64,000 nt of DNA from Shinella sp. XGS7 (GCF_020535565.1 NZ_CP084758.1:4415001-4479000), one strand, 5' to 3'. Positions 1-11,453 are shown, numbered from the stretch's first letter. Notes: generated from the sequence alone by a model not told the origin. Translations and numbers: made by a program.

Positions 1-189
1 GATCATGGAGGCGGTGGGGTCCACCTGGGCGGTGATGGGTAGCAGCATGGCCACCGTCACCGCCGGGCCCAGGCCCGGCAGCACGCCGATGGCCGTGCCC
101 AGGGCGCAGCCCACAAAGGCCCACATCAGATTGACCGGGGTGCCGGCGGTGGCAAAACCGCCCAGCAGCTGAGTCCAGAGATCCGTCAT
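1..189 (-). CDS. tctA: Tripartite tricarboxylate transporter permease TctA (N-terminal fragment)
   Basis: Only the first 63 codons are inside the window; the gene runs off the left edge. TctA is the large (about 500 aa, ~12 TM) membrane subunit of tripartite tricarboxylate transporters, which take up citrate-like carboxylates with the periplasmic binding protein TctC. The visible N-terminus has the family's first hydrophobic helix and the glycine/proline-rich segment AIGVLPGLGPAVTVAMLLP, a TctA hallmark. It starts 19 nt after the tctB stop, so tctC-tctB-tctA form one minus-strand operon. The identity is clear despite truncation; the substrate cannot be told from this fragment. Confidence 0.9.
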   Translation of the reverse strand, partial: MTDLWTQLLGGFATAGTPVNLMWAFVGCALGTAIGVLPGLGPAVTVAMLLPITAQVDPTASMI

Positions 190-208
190 GTTCTTGTGCT
201 CCCCGTGT

Positions 209-763
209 TCAGATCCAGCCGCCGGCCGTGATGGCCGGCAGGCTCAGCGCCAGCAGCTTGTTGAAGAGCCAGAACACCGGCGCCGCGATCAGCATGCCGG
301 TCACCAGATCGCTCAGGGTCACGCGCAGATCCCCGCCCGGCCGGCCCTCGGCCATGCGCATGCCGCGCACGGCCAGGGCAAAACACAGGGTGCAGGCCAG
401 CACAAAGCCGATGACCGTGATCAGCGAGGCATTCAGCACCACGGCCGCCACCACCCAGGCCGCGGCGCGCCAGTCGGCCCGGGCCGCGCCCGAGGGCGGC
501 TCCATCTGCCGGAATCCGCCGGTGCGTGCCTCCCAGATCAGCCAGGCGCCGCAGATCAGCAGGGCCACCGAGACCAGCCAGGGCAAGGCATTGGGGCCCA
601 CGCCGGCATAGCCGGCCTCCGAGGGGATGGCGGCCGCGCCAACGGCCATCACCCCGCCCAGGATCAGGGCACCCGCCCCCACCAGGCTCTGGTGCAGGGT
701 GGAGGGCAAGGTGGAGGCCGCGTCATCCGCGGCTTCAGGGACGGGAGAATGGGGCTCAGACAT
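209..763 (-). CDS. tctB: Tripartite tricarboxylate transporter small subunit TctB
   Basis: This 184-aa protein is the small membrane subunit of a TTT carboxylate transporter. A polar N-terminus of about 25 residues is followed by four hydrophobic segments (roughly residues 28-48, 58-78, 98-135 and 150-175), matching the DUF1468/TctB layout and length. It lies between tctC (upstream, 103 nt gap) and tctA (19 nt downstream). TctB proteins are poorly conserved, so the call rests on topology, size and position between tctC and tctA. Confidence 0.85.
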   Translation of the reverse strand: MSEPHSPVPEAADDAASTLPSTLHQSLVGAGALILGGVMAVGAAAIPSEAGYAGVGPNALPWLVSVALLICGAWLIWEARTGGFRQMEPPSGAARADWRAAAWVVAAVVLNASLITVIGFVLACTLCFALAVRGMRMAEGRPGGDLRVTLSDLVTGMLIAAPVFWLFNKLLALSLPAITAGGWI

Positions 764-866
764 CGGCCGTTCCTCGGTGTTGTGGGGTGTGTGAGGGGTG
801 TGAGGGCGTAAAAAACCGGCTGCGGCCGGGATCAGCGGCAGCCGGTGGGGAGGAGCGCAGTGGCGC

Positions 867-1826
867 TCAGATCATCCCGGACTTGACCATCACGGCGCGC
901 AGCATGGCGAACTCCTGGTCCACGAAGTCGTGGAAGGCCTTGCCGGTCAGCAGGGCCGGGGTCCAGCCGTTCTTCTCCAGGGCATCGATCCAGCTCTTGT
1001 TGCGGAACACGGCGGTGATCATGTCCACCAGCGCCTTCTGGGCCTCGGGCGGGATGCCGGGGGCGGCATAGACGCCGCGCCAGTTGCCGATCTCCACGTT
1101 GTAGCCCAGCTCCTTGAGCGTGGGGATGTCCAGACCCTTCAGGCGGGTGGGCGAGGTCACGGCCACGGCGCGCATCTTGCCGCTCTCGATGTACTGCTGG
1201 AACTCGCTGTAGCCGCTGCCGCCCACGGTCACATTGCCGCCCAGGATGGCCGCGGTGGCCTCACCGCCGCCCCGGAAGGGCACGTAGTTGATCTTGGCCG
1301 CATCCACGCCGGCCTCGCGCGCCAGCATGGCCGCCGCGATGTGCTCGGTGGAACCGCGCGAGCCGCCGCCCCACTTCACCGAGCCGGGGTCCTTCTTCAT
1401 CTGCTCGATCACGTCCTTCATGGTCTTGAGCGGCGAGTTGGCCGGCAGCACGAAGACGTTGTATTCGCTGGTCAGGCGCGCGATGGGGGTGGCCTGGGTC
1501 AGGCTCACCGGCGGCTTGCCGGTGATGATGCCGCCCAGCATCACCGCACCCATCACCATCAGGGCATTCGGGTCGCCCTTGCTGGCGTTCACGAACTGGG
1601 CTAGGCCGATGGCGCCGGCCGCGCCGCCCTTGTTCTCGAAGGTCACGGAGCCGGCCAGGCCGGCGTCCTGCAGGGCCTTGCCCAGCGCGCGGCCGGTGGT
1701 GTCCCAGCCGCCGCCCGGGTTGGCGGGCACCATGATCTTGAGGTTGGCTGCGGCCTGGGCCGACAGCGGCAGGGCACCGACGGCGGCCAGCGCGGCCAGC
1801 GACTTCAGGAACTCGTCACGACGCAT
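867..1826 (-). CDS. tctC: Tripartite tricarboxylate transporter substrate-binding protein TctC
   Basis: A 319-aa periplasmic binding protein of the TctC/BugT family, which captures a carboxylate and hands it to TctAB. I start it at the ATG at 1824-1826 because MRRDEFLKSLAALAAVGA followed by LPLSAQA is a signal peptide; the reading frame stays open further upstream but that part is not protein-like. The RRDEFLK stretch resembles a twin-arginine signal, though the spacing is one residue off the classic motif. The mature part has the family's MVPANPGGGWDTTGR loop, which contacts the ligand carboxylate. Divergent from the tctDE regulators, which is the usual arrangement. The substrate (citrate, tricarballylate or another acid) is not readable. 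Confidence 0.92.
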   Translation of the reverse strand: MRRDEFLKSLAALAAVGALPLSAQAAANLKIMVPANPGGGWDTTGRALGKALQDAGLAGSVTFENKGGAAGAIGLAQFVNASKGDPNALMVMGAVMLGGIITGKPPVSLTQATPIARLTSEYNVFVLPANSPLKTMKDVIEQMKKDPGSVKWGGGSRGSTEHIAAAMLAREAGVDAAKINYVPFRGGGEATAAILGGNVTVGGSGYSEFQQYIESGKMRAVAVTSPTRLKGLDIPTLKELGYNVEIGNWRGVYAAPGIPPEAQKALVDMITAVFRNKSWIDALEKNGWTPALLTGKAFHDFVDQEFAMLRAVMVKSGMI

Positions 1827-1935
1827 GGTCTTGTCTCCGTTGTAATAGCTCGGGAATCTCAGGGCCACATCCTCGCCGACTTGCCTGTCAGTGAGCTGTC
1901 CATCGGGCCTAGGGAAAATGCTAGGCTCGCGCCCC

Positions 1936-2619
1936 ATGAACCTGCTGCTGGTGGAAGACGACCCCGCGATGCGCCTGAGCCTCACGCGCAGCCTGGAACG
2001 CCGCGGCCTGCGCGTGCAGGCCGTGGGCGACGGCCCGGCCGCCCTGGCCTTGTGGCCCCAGAGCCAGGCCGATGTGGTGGTGCTGGACCTCTCCCTGCCC
2101 GGCCTGGACGGCCTGGATGTGCTGGCCCAGGGCCGCGCCGCGGGCCTGCGCACCCCCGTGCTCATCCTCACCGCGCGCGGCACCGTGGGCGACCGCATCC
2201 TGGGCCTCAATGTGGGGGCCGACGACTACCTGCCCAAGCCCTTCGATCTGGACGAGCTCTTCGCCCGCATCCAGGCCCTGGGCCGGCGCGCGGGCGTGGC
2301 CGCGCCCGCCGCGGCGCCCGCGCCGGCCCCGAGCTTTTGCGGCATGCGCCAGGACAGCGAGAGCGGCGCCGTCTACTTCGGGGACGAGGTGCTGGAGCTC
2401 ACGCCGCGCGAGGCCGCCCTGCTGCGCGCCCTGCTGGCGCGGCCCGGCCATGCCATCGCCAAGGAGCGGCTCTTCGAGCTGGTCTTCCCCGGCGAGCTGG
2501 AGGTGCAGCTGGAGGCCATCGAGGTGGTGGCCTACCGCCTGCGCAAGCGCATCGCCCATACCGGCGCCCAGCTGGTCACACTGCGCGGCCTGGGCTATCT
2601 GCTCAAGGCCCAGGCCTGA
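1936..2619 (+). CDS. tctD: Response regulator TctD, OmpR/PhoB type
   Basis: A 227-aa response regulator. Residues 1-~118 are a receiver domain: the acidic pair in VEDDPA, phospho-acceptor Asp in [16 protein letters not shown], the conserved Thr in LTARG and Lys in [13 protein letters not shown]. Residues ~135-227 are an OmpR-type winged helix ending [16 protein letters not shown] chose the ATG at 1936 because MNLLLVEDD is the normal receiver start; the upstream in-frame ATG adds a non-conserved leader. It overlaps the kinase gene tctE by one base (TGATG), so the pair is translationally coupled. It very likely activates the divergent tct transporter operon in response to the carboxylate. Confidence 0.92.
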   Translation: MNLLLVEDDPAMRLSLTRSLERRGLRVQAVGDGPAALALWPQSQADVVVLDLSLPGLDGLDVLAQGRAAGLRTPVLILTARGTVGDRILGLNVGADDYLPKPFDLDELFARIQALGRRAGVAAPAAAPAPAPSFCGMRQDSESGAVYFGDEVLELTPREAALLRALLARPGHAIAKERLFELVFPGELEVQLEAIEVVAYRLRKRIAHTGAQLVTLRGLGYLLKAQA

Positions 2620-4049
2620 TGGCGAGCGCCACCCCCACGCCCCGCCGCCCGAGCTCGCTGCGCCGGCGCCTGACCCTGGGCATCCTGCTGCCCGTGGTGG
2701 CGGTGATTGCCTTCAACACCTGGAGCCTCTACCACCAGGCCCTGCGCGCCGCCGACACCGCCTACGACCGCACCCTGCTGGCCTCGGCCAAGTCCATCGG
2801 CGAGCTGCTGGAGGTGCGCCAGGAACAGGGCCGCCCTGCCCTGCGCTCCACCGTGCTGTACTCGGCCCTGGAGCCCTTCGAGGCGGACAACCGCAGCCGC
2901 ATCTTCTACAAGGTCAGCGGCTTCCAGGGCGAGATGGTCTCGGGCTTTGCCGACCTGCCGGGCTGGCAGGGCAAGCTGCCCACCAAGAGCCCCTATGCGG
3001 CCCTGGTGACCTTCTACGACGATGTGTACCGCGACGAGCCGGTGCGCATGGCCGTGCTGCTGCAGCCCGTGGCGGGCCAGGCCGGCCAGGGCATGGCCAC
3101 CATCCAGGTGGCCGAGACCCTGGAGCTGCGCCATACCCTGGCGCGCCAGATCCTGATCGAGACACTCTGGCGCCAGGTCGGCCTGGTGCTGGTGATCGTG
3201 GTGGTGGTGGTGGTGGTGGTGCAGCGCGCCACCGGCCCGGTGCGCCGGCTCTCGGCCCAGCTGCGCGAACGCCCCGAGGGCGATCTCTCCCCGGTGGACG
3301 CCCCCGATGCGCCGCGCGAGTGGCAGCCCCTGGTGGAGGCCACCAACCAGGTGGTGGCCCGCCTGTCCCAGCTGCTGGAGCACCAGAAACGCTTTGTGCG
3401 CGACGCCAGCCACCAGCTCAAGACCCCGCTGGCCGTGCTCAAGACCCAGGTGCAGAGCGCGCGCCAGGGCGATGTGGAGCCGCTGCAGGCCCTGGCCGAG
3501 ATCGATGTGACCGTGGCCCGGGCCACCCAGGTGGCCAACCAGATGCTGGCCCTGGCCAAGGTGGAACAGCTGCGCCAGCAGGCCGATGTCGGCGAACAGC
3601 GTCCGCCGATCCACGACTGGGCCGAGATCACCCGCGCCGTGGCCCTGGACCTGGCCCCGCTGATTGCCGAGGCCCAGCTGGACTTCGACATCGAGACCCG
3701 GAGCGCCCCCATACGCAGCCACGAGTGGGCTCTGCGCGAGCTGACCCGCAACCTGATCCACAACGCCATCCAGCACACCGGGCGCCGCCTGCAGATCTGG
3801 CTGCAGGCCGATGCCCAGGTGGCCGTGCTCACGGTGCGCGACTCCGGCCCCGGCCTCACGCCCGAGCAGCGCGAGCGCCTCTTCCTGCCCTTTGCCGCCG
3901 GCCATCCCGGCGGCGGCTCGGGCCTGGGCCTGGCCATCTGCCATGGCATCGTGCAGTCCCTGGGCGGCAGCATCGAACTCGAGAACCATGGCGAAGGCCC
4001 GGGGCTGGACGCCCGGGTGCGCCTGCCCCTGGCGCGGGACGAGGCCTAG
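2619..4049 (+). CDS. tctE: Sensor histidine kinase TctE
   Basis: A 476-aa membrane sensor kinase paired with TctD. One TM helix lies near residues 16-35, then a periplasmic sensor domain of about 140 residues (2CSK_N/TctE type), a second TM near 185-205, a short HAMP-like linker, and the kinase core: H-box with the phospho-His in RDASHQLKTPLAVLKTQ, N-box RNLIHNAIQHTG, G-box DSGPGLTPEQ and GGSGLGLAICHG. The second TM contains eight consecutive GTG valine codons (3198-3221). Expected role: sense extracellular carboxylate and phosphorylate TctD. The next gene hslR begins 13 nt downstream but is functionally unrelated. Confidence 0.92.
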   Translation: MASATPTPRRPSSLRRRLTLGILLPVVAVIAFNTWSLYHQALRAADTAYDRTLLASAKSIGELLEVRQEQGRPALRSTVLYSALEPFEADNRSRIFYKVSGFQGEMVSGFADLPGWQGKLPTKSPYAALVTFYDDVYRDEPVRMAVLLQPVAGQAGQGMATIQVAETLELRHTLARQILIETLWRQVGLVLVIVVVVVVVVQRATGPVRRLSAQLRERPEGDLSPVDAPDAPREWQPLVEATNQVVARLSQLLEHQKRFVRDASHQLKTPLAVLKTQVQSARQGDVEPLQALAEIDVTVARATQVANQMLALAKVEQLRQQADVGEQRPPIHDWAEITRAVALDLAPLIAEAQLDFDIETRSAPIRSHEWALRELTRNLIHNAIQHTGRRLQIWLQADAQVAVLTVRDSGPGLTPEQRERLFLPFAAGHPGGGSGLGLAICHGIVQSLGGSIELENHGEGPGLDARVRLPLARDEA

Positions 4050-4061
4050 AATTCCGCCCCG

Positions 4062-4520
4062 ATGAGCAGCAAGCAGCAGCACAAGACGAACCCGGCCGGC
4101 GACGGCGCCCCCGCCGGCATGCGCCTGGACAAATGGCTCTGGGCCGCCCGCTTCTACAAGACCCGCGCCCTCGCGGTGGAAGAAATCGGCCGCGGCCGGG
4201 TGCTGGTGAACGAGCAGGCCGCCAAGCCCTCGCGCGATGTGCGCGCCGGTGACCGCCTGCGCCTGCGCCAGGGCGTGGTGGAACGCGAGGTGCTGGTGCT
4301 GGGCCTGTCCCAGGTGCGCGGCCCGGCCCCGGCGGCCCAGGCCCTCTACCAGGAAACGCCCGAAAGCCTGGCCGCTCGCGAGCGCGCCGCCGAGGCCCGC
4401 CGCCTGGCGCCCGAGCCGGCCCTGGGCATTGCCGAAAACCGCCAGGGCCGCCCCACCAAGGTGGACCGGCGGCGGCTGGCAGAATGGCAGCGCTGGACCG
4501 TCAGCACCGACCCGGACTGA
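4062..4520 (+). CDS. hslR: Heat-shock S4-domain RNA-binding protein Hsp15
   Basis: A 152-aa protein of the Hsp15 family, which binds free 50S subunits carrying a stalled peptidyl-tRNA so the ribosome can be recycled. After a 19-residue polar leader, the S4 domain starts at MRLDKWLWAARFYKTR and continues through IGRGRVLVNEQAAKPSRDV. The C-terminal basic stretch (GRPTKVDRRRL) is also typical. Its position just before grpE-dnaK-dnaJ fits a stress role, though grpE has its own sigma-32-like promoter downstream of hslR. Confidence 0.9.
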   Translation: MSSKQQHKTNPAGDGAPAGMRLDKWLWAARFYKTRALAVEEIGRGRVLVNEQAAKPSRDVRAGDRLRLRQGVVEREVLVLGLSQVRGPAPAAQALYQETPESLAARERAAEARRLAPEPALGIAENRQGRPTKVDRRRLAEWQRWTVSTDPD

Positions 4521-4585
4521 GGCCTCGGCGCCCGCGCGCCTGATGGCCTGCGGGTTTTTCCGCAGAAAGCGGCGAAAATCCCCCT

Positions 4586-4613
4586 CTTGAATTCCAGGAT
4601 ATCGCGCCCATCT
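4586..4613 (+). promoter_or_regulatory. Sigma-32 (heat-shock) promoter for grpE-dnaK-dnaJ
   Basis: CTTGAA at 4586-4591 and CCCATCT at 4607-4613, separated by 15 nt, match the RpoH consensus (CTTGAAA, 13-17 nt, CCCCATNT). The predicted start is near 4620, about 20 nt before the grpE ATG. The -10 element lies inside a perfect inverted repeat: ATCGCGCCCA at 4601-4610 and its complement TGGGCGCGAT at 4613-4622. Confidence 0.75.
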
Positions 4614-4638
4614 GGGCGCGATTGCCTTTCTAAGCATC

Positions 4639-5163
4639 ATGACAACAGACCACCCCCCCACCCCGCAAGAAGCCGCCGCGGCCGAGGCGTCGCCGGCCGA
4701 AACCCTGGCTCCCGAGGCCAAGATCGCCGAACTGGAGTCGCGTCTGGCCGAGATGTCCGATGCCTATCTGCGCGCCAAGGCGGAGTCCGAGAACATCCGC
4801 CGTCGCGCCGATGAAGACGTGGCCAAGGCCCGCAAGTTCGCCGTCGAAGGCTTTGCCGAGGCCATGCTGCCGGTGATGGACAGCATGGAAGCCGCCATCG
4901 CCACGCCGGACGCCAAGGTCGAGACCGTGCTGGAAGGCGTGCACGCCACCCACCGCCAGCTGGCCTCCGCCCTGGAGCGCAACAAGGTGGTCCAGATCAA
5001 TCCGGCCGCCGGCAGCAAGTTCGACCCGCACCAGCACCAGGCCATCTCCATGGTGCCCGCCGATCAGGAAGCCAACACCGTGGTCGCGGTGCTGCAAAAG
5101 GGCTATCTGATCGCCGAGCGCGTGCTGCGCCCGGCCCTGGTGACAGTGGCCGCGCCCAAGTAA
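4639..5163 (+). CDS. grpE: Nucleotide exchange factor GrpE
   Basis: A 174-aa GrpE, the co-chaperone that releases ADP from DnaK. It has an acidic disordered N-terminus (residues 1-~30), a long coiled coil (~32-95, including [20 protein letters not shown] and [19 protein letters not shown]), and the C-terminal beta domain that contacts DnaK ([13 protein letters not shown], then [20 protein letters not shown]). Length and motifs are normal for betaproteobacteria, and codon use matches the rest of the window, unlike the adjacent dnaK. It is first in grpE-dnaK-dnaJ, transcribed from the sigma-32 promoter upstream. Confidence 0.97.
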   Translation: MTTDHPPTPQEAAAAEASPAETLAPEAKIAELESRLAEMSDAYLRAKAESENIRRRADEDVAKARKFAVEGFAEAMLPVMDSMEAAIATPDAKVETVLEGVHATHRQLASALERNKVVQINPAAGSKFDPHQHQAISMVPADQEANTVVAVLQKGYLIAERVLRPALVTVAAPK

Positions 5164-5171
5164 TTCACAGC

Positions 5172-5205
5172 TCGCCGCCCCTTGAAAGGCGGCGACTTAT
5201 CCACA
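5172..5205 (+). promoter_or_regulatory. grpE-dnaK intergenic hairpin, possible second heat-shock -35 and a DnaA-box match
   Basis: CGCCGCC and GGCGGCG (about 5173-5194) can pair around CTTGAAA at 5181-5187. CTTGAAA is also a perfect sigma-32 -35, but the matching -10 (CCACACAT near 5201-5208) is poor. TTATCCACA at 5197-5205 equals the strongest E. coli DnaA box. Whether any of these functions is unknown; a single 9-mer match is weak evidence. Confidence 0.35.
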
Positions 5206-5248
5206 CATCGAAAACAAGCAACAAGCTTCGGAATATCAGGAGTCACAC

Positions 5249-7186
<1,938 letters not shown>

Positions 7187-7268
7187 TCCTTCCGGGCTCC
7201 TGCCCTGAGCCGCGCAGAGCCCCCACCAGGCCGCGCGGCTTCATTGCTTCTTCTGTCCAGGAATATCC

Positions 7269-8423
<1,155 letters not shown>

Positions 8424-8430
8424 TCGCCAC

Positions 8431-8452
8431 CGCGGGGGACAGCGCCCCCGCG
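8431..8452 (+). other. GC hairpin after dnaJ
   Basis: CGCGGGGG (8431-8438) and CCCCCGCG (8445-8452) form a perfect 8-bp stem with a 6-nt loop, 7 nt after the dnaJ stop. There is no T-run, so it may protect the mRNA 3' end or assist the stronger terminator that follows. Confidence 0.45.
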
Positions 8453-8489
8453 CCCCGGGGACGGGGCGGGACTTCCCTTAAGGAAGAGC

Positions 8490-8520
8490 AAAGGCCGGGC
8501 CATCACAATGCCCGGCCTTT
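8490..8520 (+). terminator. Rho-independent terminator of the dnaJ operon
   Basis: AAAGGCCGGGC (8490-8500) pairs perfectly with GCCCGGCCTTT (8510-8520) around a 9-nt loop. The T-run is short. It separates dnaJ from eptA. Confidence 0.75.
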
Positions 8521-8548
8521 GCCATTTCTGGTCGGATTACGCTCACTC

Positions 8549-10210
8549 ATGTCCGTGCTCTCCCGCTTGCTGCCCAAGCCCTCGCTCCAATCGCCCCTGA
8601 CCCTGGCCTGGCTGGCCGCCATCTGGATGGGTGCGCTGTGCAACTGGCCGCTGTGGCAGCGCATGCTGCAACTGCCCGAGCTGGGCAATCTGCGCGGCAA
8701 GTTCTTCGTGCTGGCCTTTGCCCTGATCGTGATCGGCGGCACCGGCGCCCTGATGAGCCTGCTGGCCTGGCGGCGCAGCATCAAGCCCCTGCTGATCCTG
8801 CTGCTGCCCACCGCGGCCGGCCTGGCCCACTTCATGGGCAGCTACGGCATCGTGATGGATGCCGACATGCTGACCAATGTGCTGCAGACCGACCCGCGCG
8901 AGGTGCGTGATCTGCTCACCCCCGGCCTCTTCCTCAGCCTGGCCCTGCTGGGCCTGCTGCCCCTGATCTGGCTGCTGCGCCAGCCCCTGCGCCGCGACGA
9001 GCGCTGGACCCGCCGCGCCGGCTGGAATCTGCTGGGCTTGCTGGGCGGCGTGCTGCTGGCCCTGGCCGCGCTGATGAGCGCTTTTGCCGACTTCGCCTCC
9101 ACCATGCGCAACCACAAGTCCCTGCGCTATATGGTGAACCCGCTCAATGCCGTCTATGCCGTCGCCAACACCCTGCACGGCCAGGGTGGCGGCAAGAGCC
9201 TGGGCCCGCTGCGCCCCCTGGGCGAGGACGCCAAGAGCCTGGGCCACAGCGGCAAGCCGCCCCTGCTGATGATGGTGGTGGGCGAGACCGCCCGCGCCGC
9301 CAACTTCTCGCTCAACGGCTATGGCCGCGCCACCAATCCCATGCTGGCCCAGCGCGGCGTGCTGAGCTTCCGCGACGTCAAGGCCTGCGGCACCAGCACC
9401 GCGGCCTCCCTGCCCTGCATGTTCTCGCCCCTGGGTCGCGAAGCCCATCTGGACAGCGGCAAGCAGCCCCAGGAAAACGTGCTGGACATGCTGCAGCGCG
9501 CCGGCCTGGCCGTGCTCTGGCTGGACAACCAGTCCGGCTGCAAGGGCCTGTGCGAGCGCATCCCCAATGCCCAGGCGGGTGACTACCCGAAGCTGCCCGC
9601 CGGCCTGTGCGGCAGCGACGGCGAATGCCTGGACGAGGCCCTGCTGCCCGGTCTGGACGAGCGCCTGGCGGCACTGGACCCGGAGCGCCGTGCACGCGGC
9701 GTGGTGCTGGTGCTGCACCAGATGGGCAGCCATGGCCCGGCCTACTACAAGCGCTCGCCCAAGAACGCCAAGCCCTTCCAGCCCGAGTGCGAGAGCAGCG
9801 CCCTGCAACACTGCCCGCGCGAGGCCCTGCTGAACACCTACGACAACTCCATCGCCTACACCGACCGCGTGCTGGCCGGCGCCATCGACTGGCTGCGCAC
9901 CCAGGAGAAGAGCTACCAGCCCGCCCTGCTCTACGTCTCGGACCATGGCGAGTCCCTGGGCGAGAACAATCTCTATCTGCACGGCATGCCCTATGCCGTG
10001 GCCCCGCGCGAGCAGGTGCATGTGCCCATGATCTGGTGGATGCCCCAGGGCAGCGAGCCGGCCCTGGGCCTCAAGCCTGGCTGCCTGGCCGGCCGCCTGG
10101 ACCAGGCGCTCTCCCACGATGTGCTGGCCCACACCTTGCTGGGCTACAGCCGCGTGAGCTCCAAGCTCTACCGCCCGGACTGGGACCTGCTGCAGCCCTG
10201 CCGCGGCTGA
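8549..10210 (+). CDS. eptA: Lipid A phosphoethanolamine transferase, EptA/PmrC family
   Basis: A 553-aa inner-membrane enzyme that moves phosphoethanolamine from phosphatidylethanolamine to lipid A, lowering negative surface charge. Five hydrophobic segments in residues ~15-195 are followed by a periplasmic alkaline-phosphatase-fold domain. Metal and catalytic motifs are complete: VVGETARAANFSLNGYGR (metal Glu), CGTSTAASLPCMFS (nucleophile Thr), HQMGSHGPAYY and YVSDHGESLGEN (Asp-His metal ligands). I chose the ATG at 8549; an in-frame TTG at 8519 falls inside the preceding terminator stem. No pmrAB-type regulator is adjacent. Other acceptors, as in the EptB/EptC relatives, cannot be excluded. 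Confidence 0.88.
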   Translation: MSVLSRLLPKPSLQSPLTLAWLAAIWMGALCNWPLWQRMLQLPELGNLRGKFFVLAFALIVIGGTGALMSLLAWRRSIKPLLILLLPTAAGLAHFMGSYGIVMDADMLTNVLQTDPREVRDLLTPGLFLSLALLGLLPLIWLLRQPLRRDERWTRRAGWNLLGLLGGVLLALAALMSAFADFASTMRNHKSLRYMVNPLNAVYAVANTLHGQGGGKSLGPLRPLGEDAKSLGHSGKPPLLMMVVGETARAANFSLNGYGRATNPMLAQRGVLSFRDVKACGTSTAASLPCMFSPLGREAHLDSGKQPQENVLDMLQRAGLAVLWLDNQSGCKGLCERIPNAQAGDYPKLPAGLCGSDGECLDEALLPGLDERLAALDPERRARGVVLVLHQMGSHGPAYYKRSPKNAKPFQPECESSALQHCPREALLNTYDNSIAYTDRVLAGAIDWLRTQEKSYQPALLYVSDHGESLGENNLYLHGMPYAVAPREQVHVPMIWWMPQGSEPALGLKPGCLAGRLDQALSHDVLAHTLLGYSRVSSKLYRPDWDLLQPCRG

Positions 10211-10241
10211 GCCATCGGACCGGCCACGGCGGCCCAGGGGC

Positions 10242-11453
10242 CTAGAACAGCTCGCCCTGGGCCGTGGGCGGCGCCGGCCTCGGTGGGGCCGCCGCCCGCA
10301 CTGGCGGCCTGAACAGCCCCAGCTGCTGCACGCGCCGCTCCTGCGAGAGGCCCAGGCGCGCGCAGGCCTTGCGCAGGCGCTGCTGCATCAGCTCGGCCCA
10401 CAGGCCCTCGCCCGTCATGCGGGTGCGGAAGCGGGCATCGTTGTCGCGCCCGCCGCGCATCTCGCGCAGCCGCGCCATCACCCGCGCCGCACGCTCGGGG
10501 TAGTGCTGCTGCAGCCAGTCCTGAAAGAGCGGATTCACCTCCCAGGGCAGGCGCAGCGGGATGCTGAAGGCGCTGCGCGCGCCCGCCTCGGCCGCCGCCT
10601 CCAGCACCCGCTCCAGCTCCGGTTCGTTGAGGAAGGGAATCAGGGGCGAGACGCTCACGCCCACCGGCACCCCCGCCTCCGCCAGGCTGCGCAGGGCGCG
10701 CAGGCGCCGGTGCGGCGCGGCCGCCCGAGGCTCCAGCAGGCGGGCCAGTTGCGGGTCCAGCGTGGTGATGGAGACATAGGCCGAGACCAGGCCCTGCGCC
10801 GCCATGGGCGCGATCAGGTCGAGATCGCGCTCGATGCCGGCCGATTTGGTCACCACCGAGAAGGGATGCCGGCACTCGGCCAGCACCTCGATCACGGCCC
10901 GGGTGAGCCCCAGGCGGCGCTCCACCGGCTGGTAGGCATCGGTGGCCGTGCCGATCACCAGAGAACGCGGCTGGTAGCCCGGCCGCGCCAGCTCGGCGCG
11001 CAGGCAGTCGGCGGCATTCATCTTGGCGATGATGCGGGTCTCGAAGTCCAAGCCCGGCGAGAGATTCAGATAGCTGTGGGTGGGTCGGGCGAAGCAATAG
11101 ATGCAGCCATGCTCGCAGCCGCGATAGGGATTGATCGAGCGGTCGAAGGGAATGTCGGGCGATTCGTTGCGGGCGATGATGGTGCGCGCCCGCTCCTCGA
11201 TGATCTGGGTCTCGGGCGGCAGGGTTTCTTCCTGCGCGGCCTGGTCCAGCGAGCCCCAGCCATCGTCGAAATGCTCGCGTGCGCGGTGCTCGAAACGGTG
11301 CGCCAGCTGCCAGGCGCTGCCCCGGCCCTTGAGCGCCTCGGGATGCGGCAGGCGGCCCAGGGGTTCGGGGGCAAAGGCCTCGGCCTGGGCTTCATCGGCC
11401 GCCGGCGGCGGACGCTGGGGCAGCGGGTGGATGCGGATAGGCGGCTTGGACAT
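10242..11453 (-). CDS. PA0069-family radical SAM protein (SplB-like), SOS-regulated
   Basis: A 403-aa radical SAM enzyme. The iron-sulfur motif CEHGCIYC lies near residues 112-119, after the family lead-in NPYRGCEH. Downstream come PRSLVIGTATDAYQPVE and VTKSAGIERDLDLI, typical of the spore-photoproduct-lyase-like PA0069 group. The reaction is not known; SplB relatives reverse DNA photodamage, so repair is a reasonable inference. The start codon lies directly against a near-perfect LexA box, and a -10-like TATAAA sits inside that box, so the mRNA would be almost leaderless. No Shine-Dalgarno is visible. The conserved part begins near residue 40 (LKGRGSAWQ), so the start is less certain than the family. 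Confidence 0.88.
   Translation of the reverse strand: MSKPPIRIHPLPQRPPPAADEAQAEAFAPEPLGRLPHPEALKGRGSAWQLAHRFEHRAREHFDDGWGSLDQAAQEETLPPETQIIEERARTIIARNESPDIPFDRSINPYRGCEHGCIYCFARPTHSYLNLSPGLDFETRIIAKMNAADCLRAELARPGYQPRSLVIGTATDAYQPVERRLGLTRAVIEVLAECRHPFSVVTKSAGIERDLDLIAPMAAQGLVSAYVSITTLDPQLARLLEPRAAAPHRRLRALRSLAEAGVPVGVSVSPLIPFLNEPELERVLEAAAEAGARSAFSIPLRLPWEVNPLFQDWLQQHYPERAARVMARLREMRGGRDNDARFRTRMTGEGLWAELMQQRLRKACARLGLSQERRVQQLGLFRPPVRAAAPPRPAPPTAQGELF

Noticed and set aside
1827-2210. N-terminal extension of tctC by 128 codons
   Set aside because: The extra part is antisense to tctD and Arg/Ser/Pro-rich; the signal peptide starts at 1826.
3198-3221. GTG repeat as a phase-variation switch
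   Set aside because: Units are three bases, so slippage keeps the frame and cannot switch the gene off.
2595-4721. A 708-codon open frame on the minus strand
   Set aside because: Antisense to tctE and hslR; its histidine runs are simply the complement of the GTG repeat.
8519-8548. Earlier TTG start for eptA
   Set aside because: It falls inside the terminator stem of the preceding operon and adds non-conserved residues; the ATG at 8549 is better.
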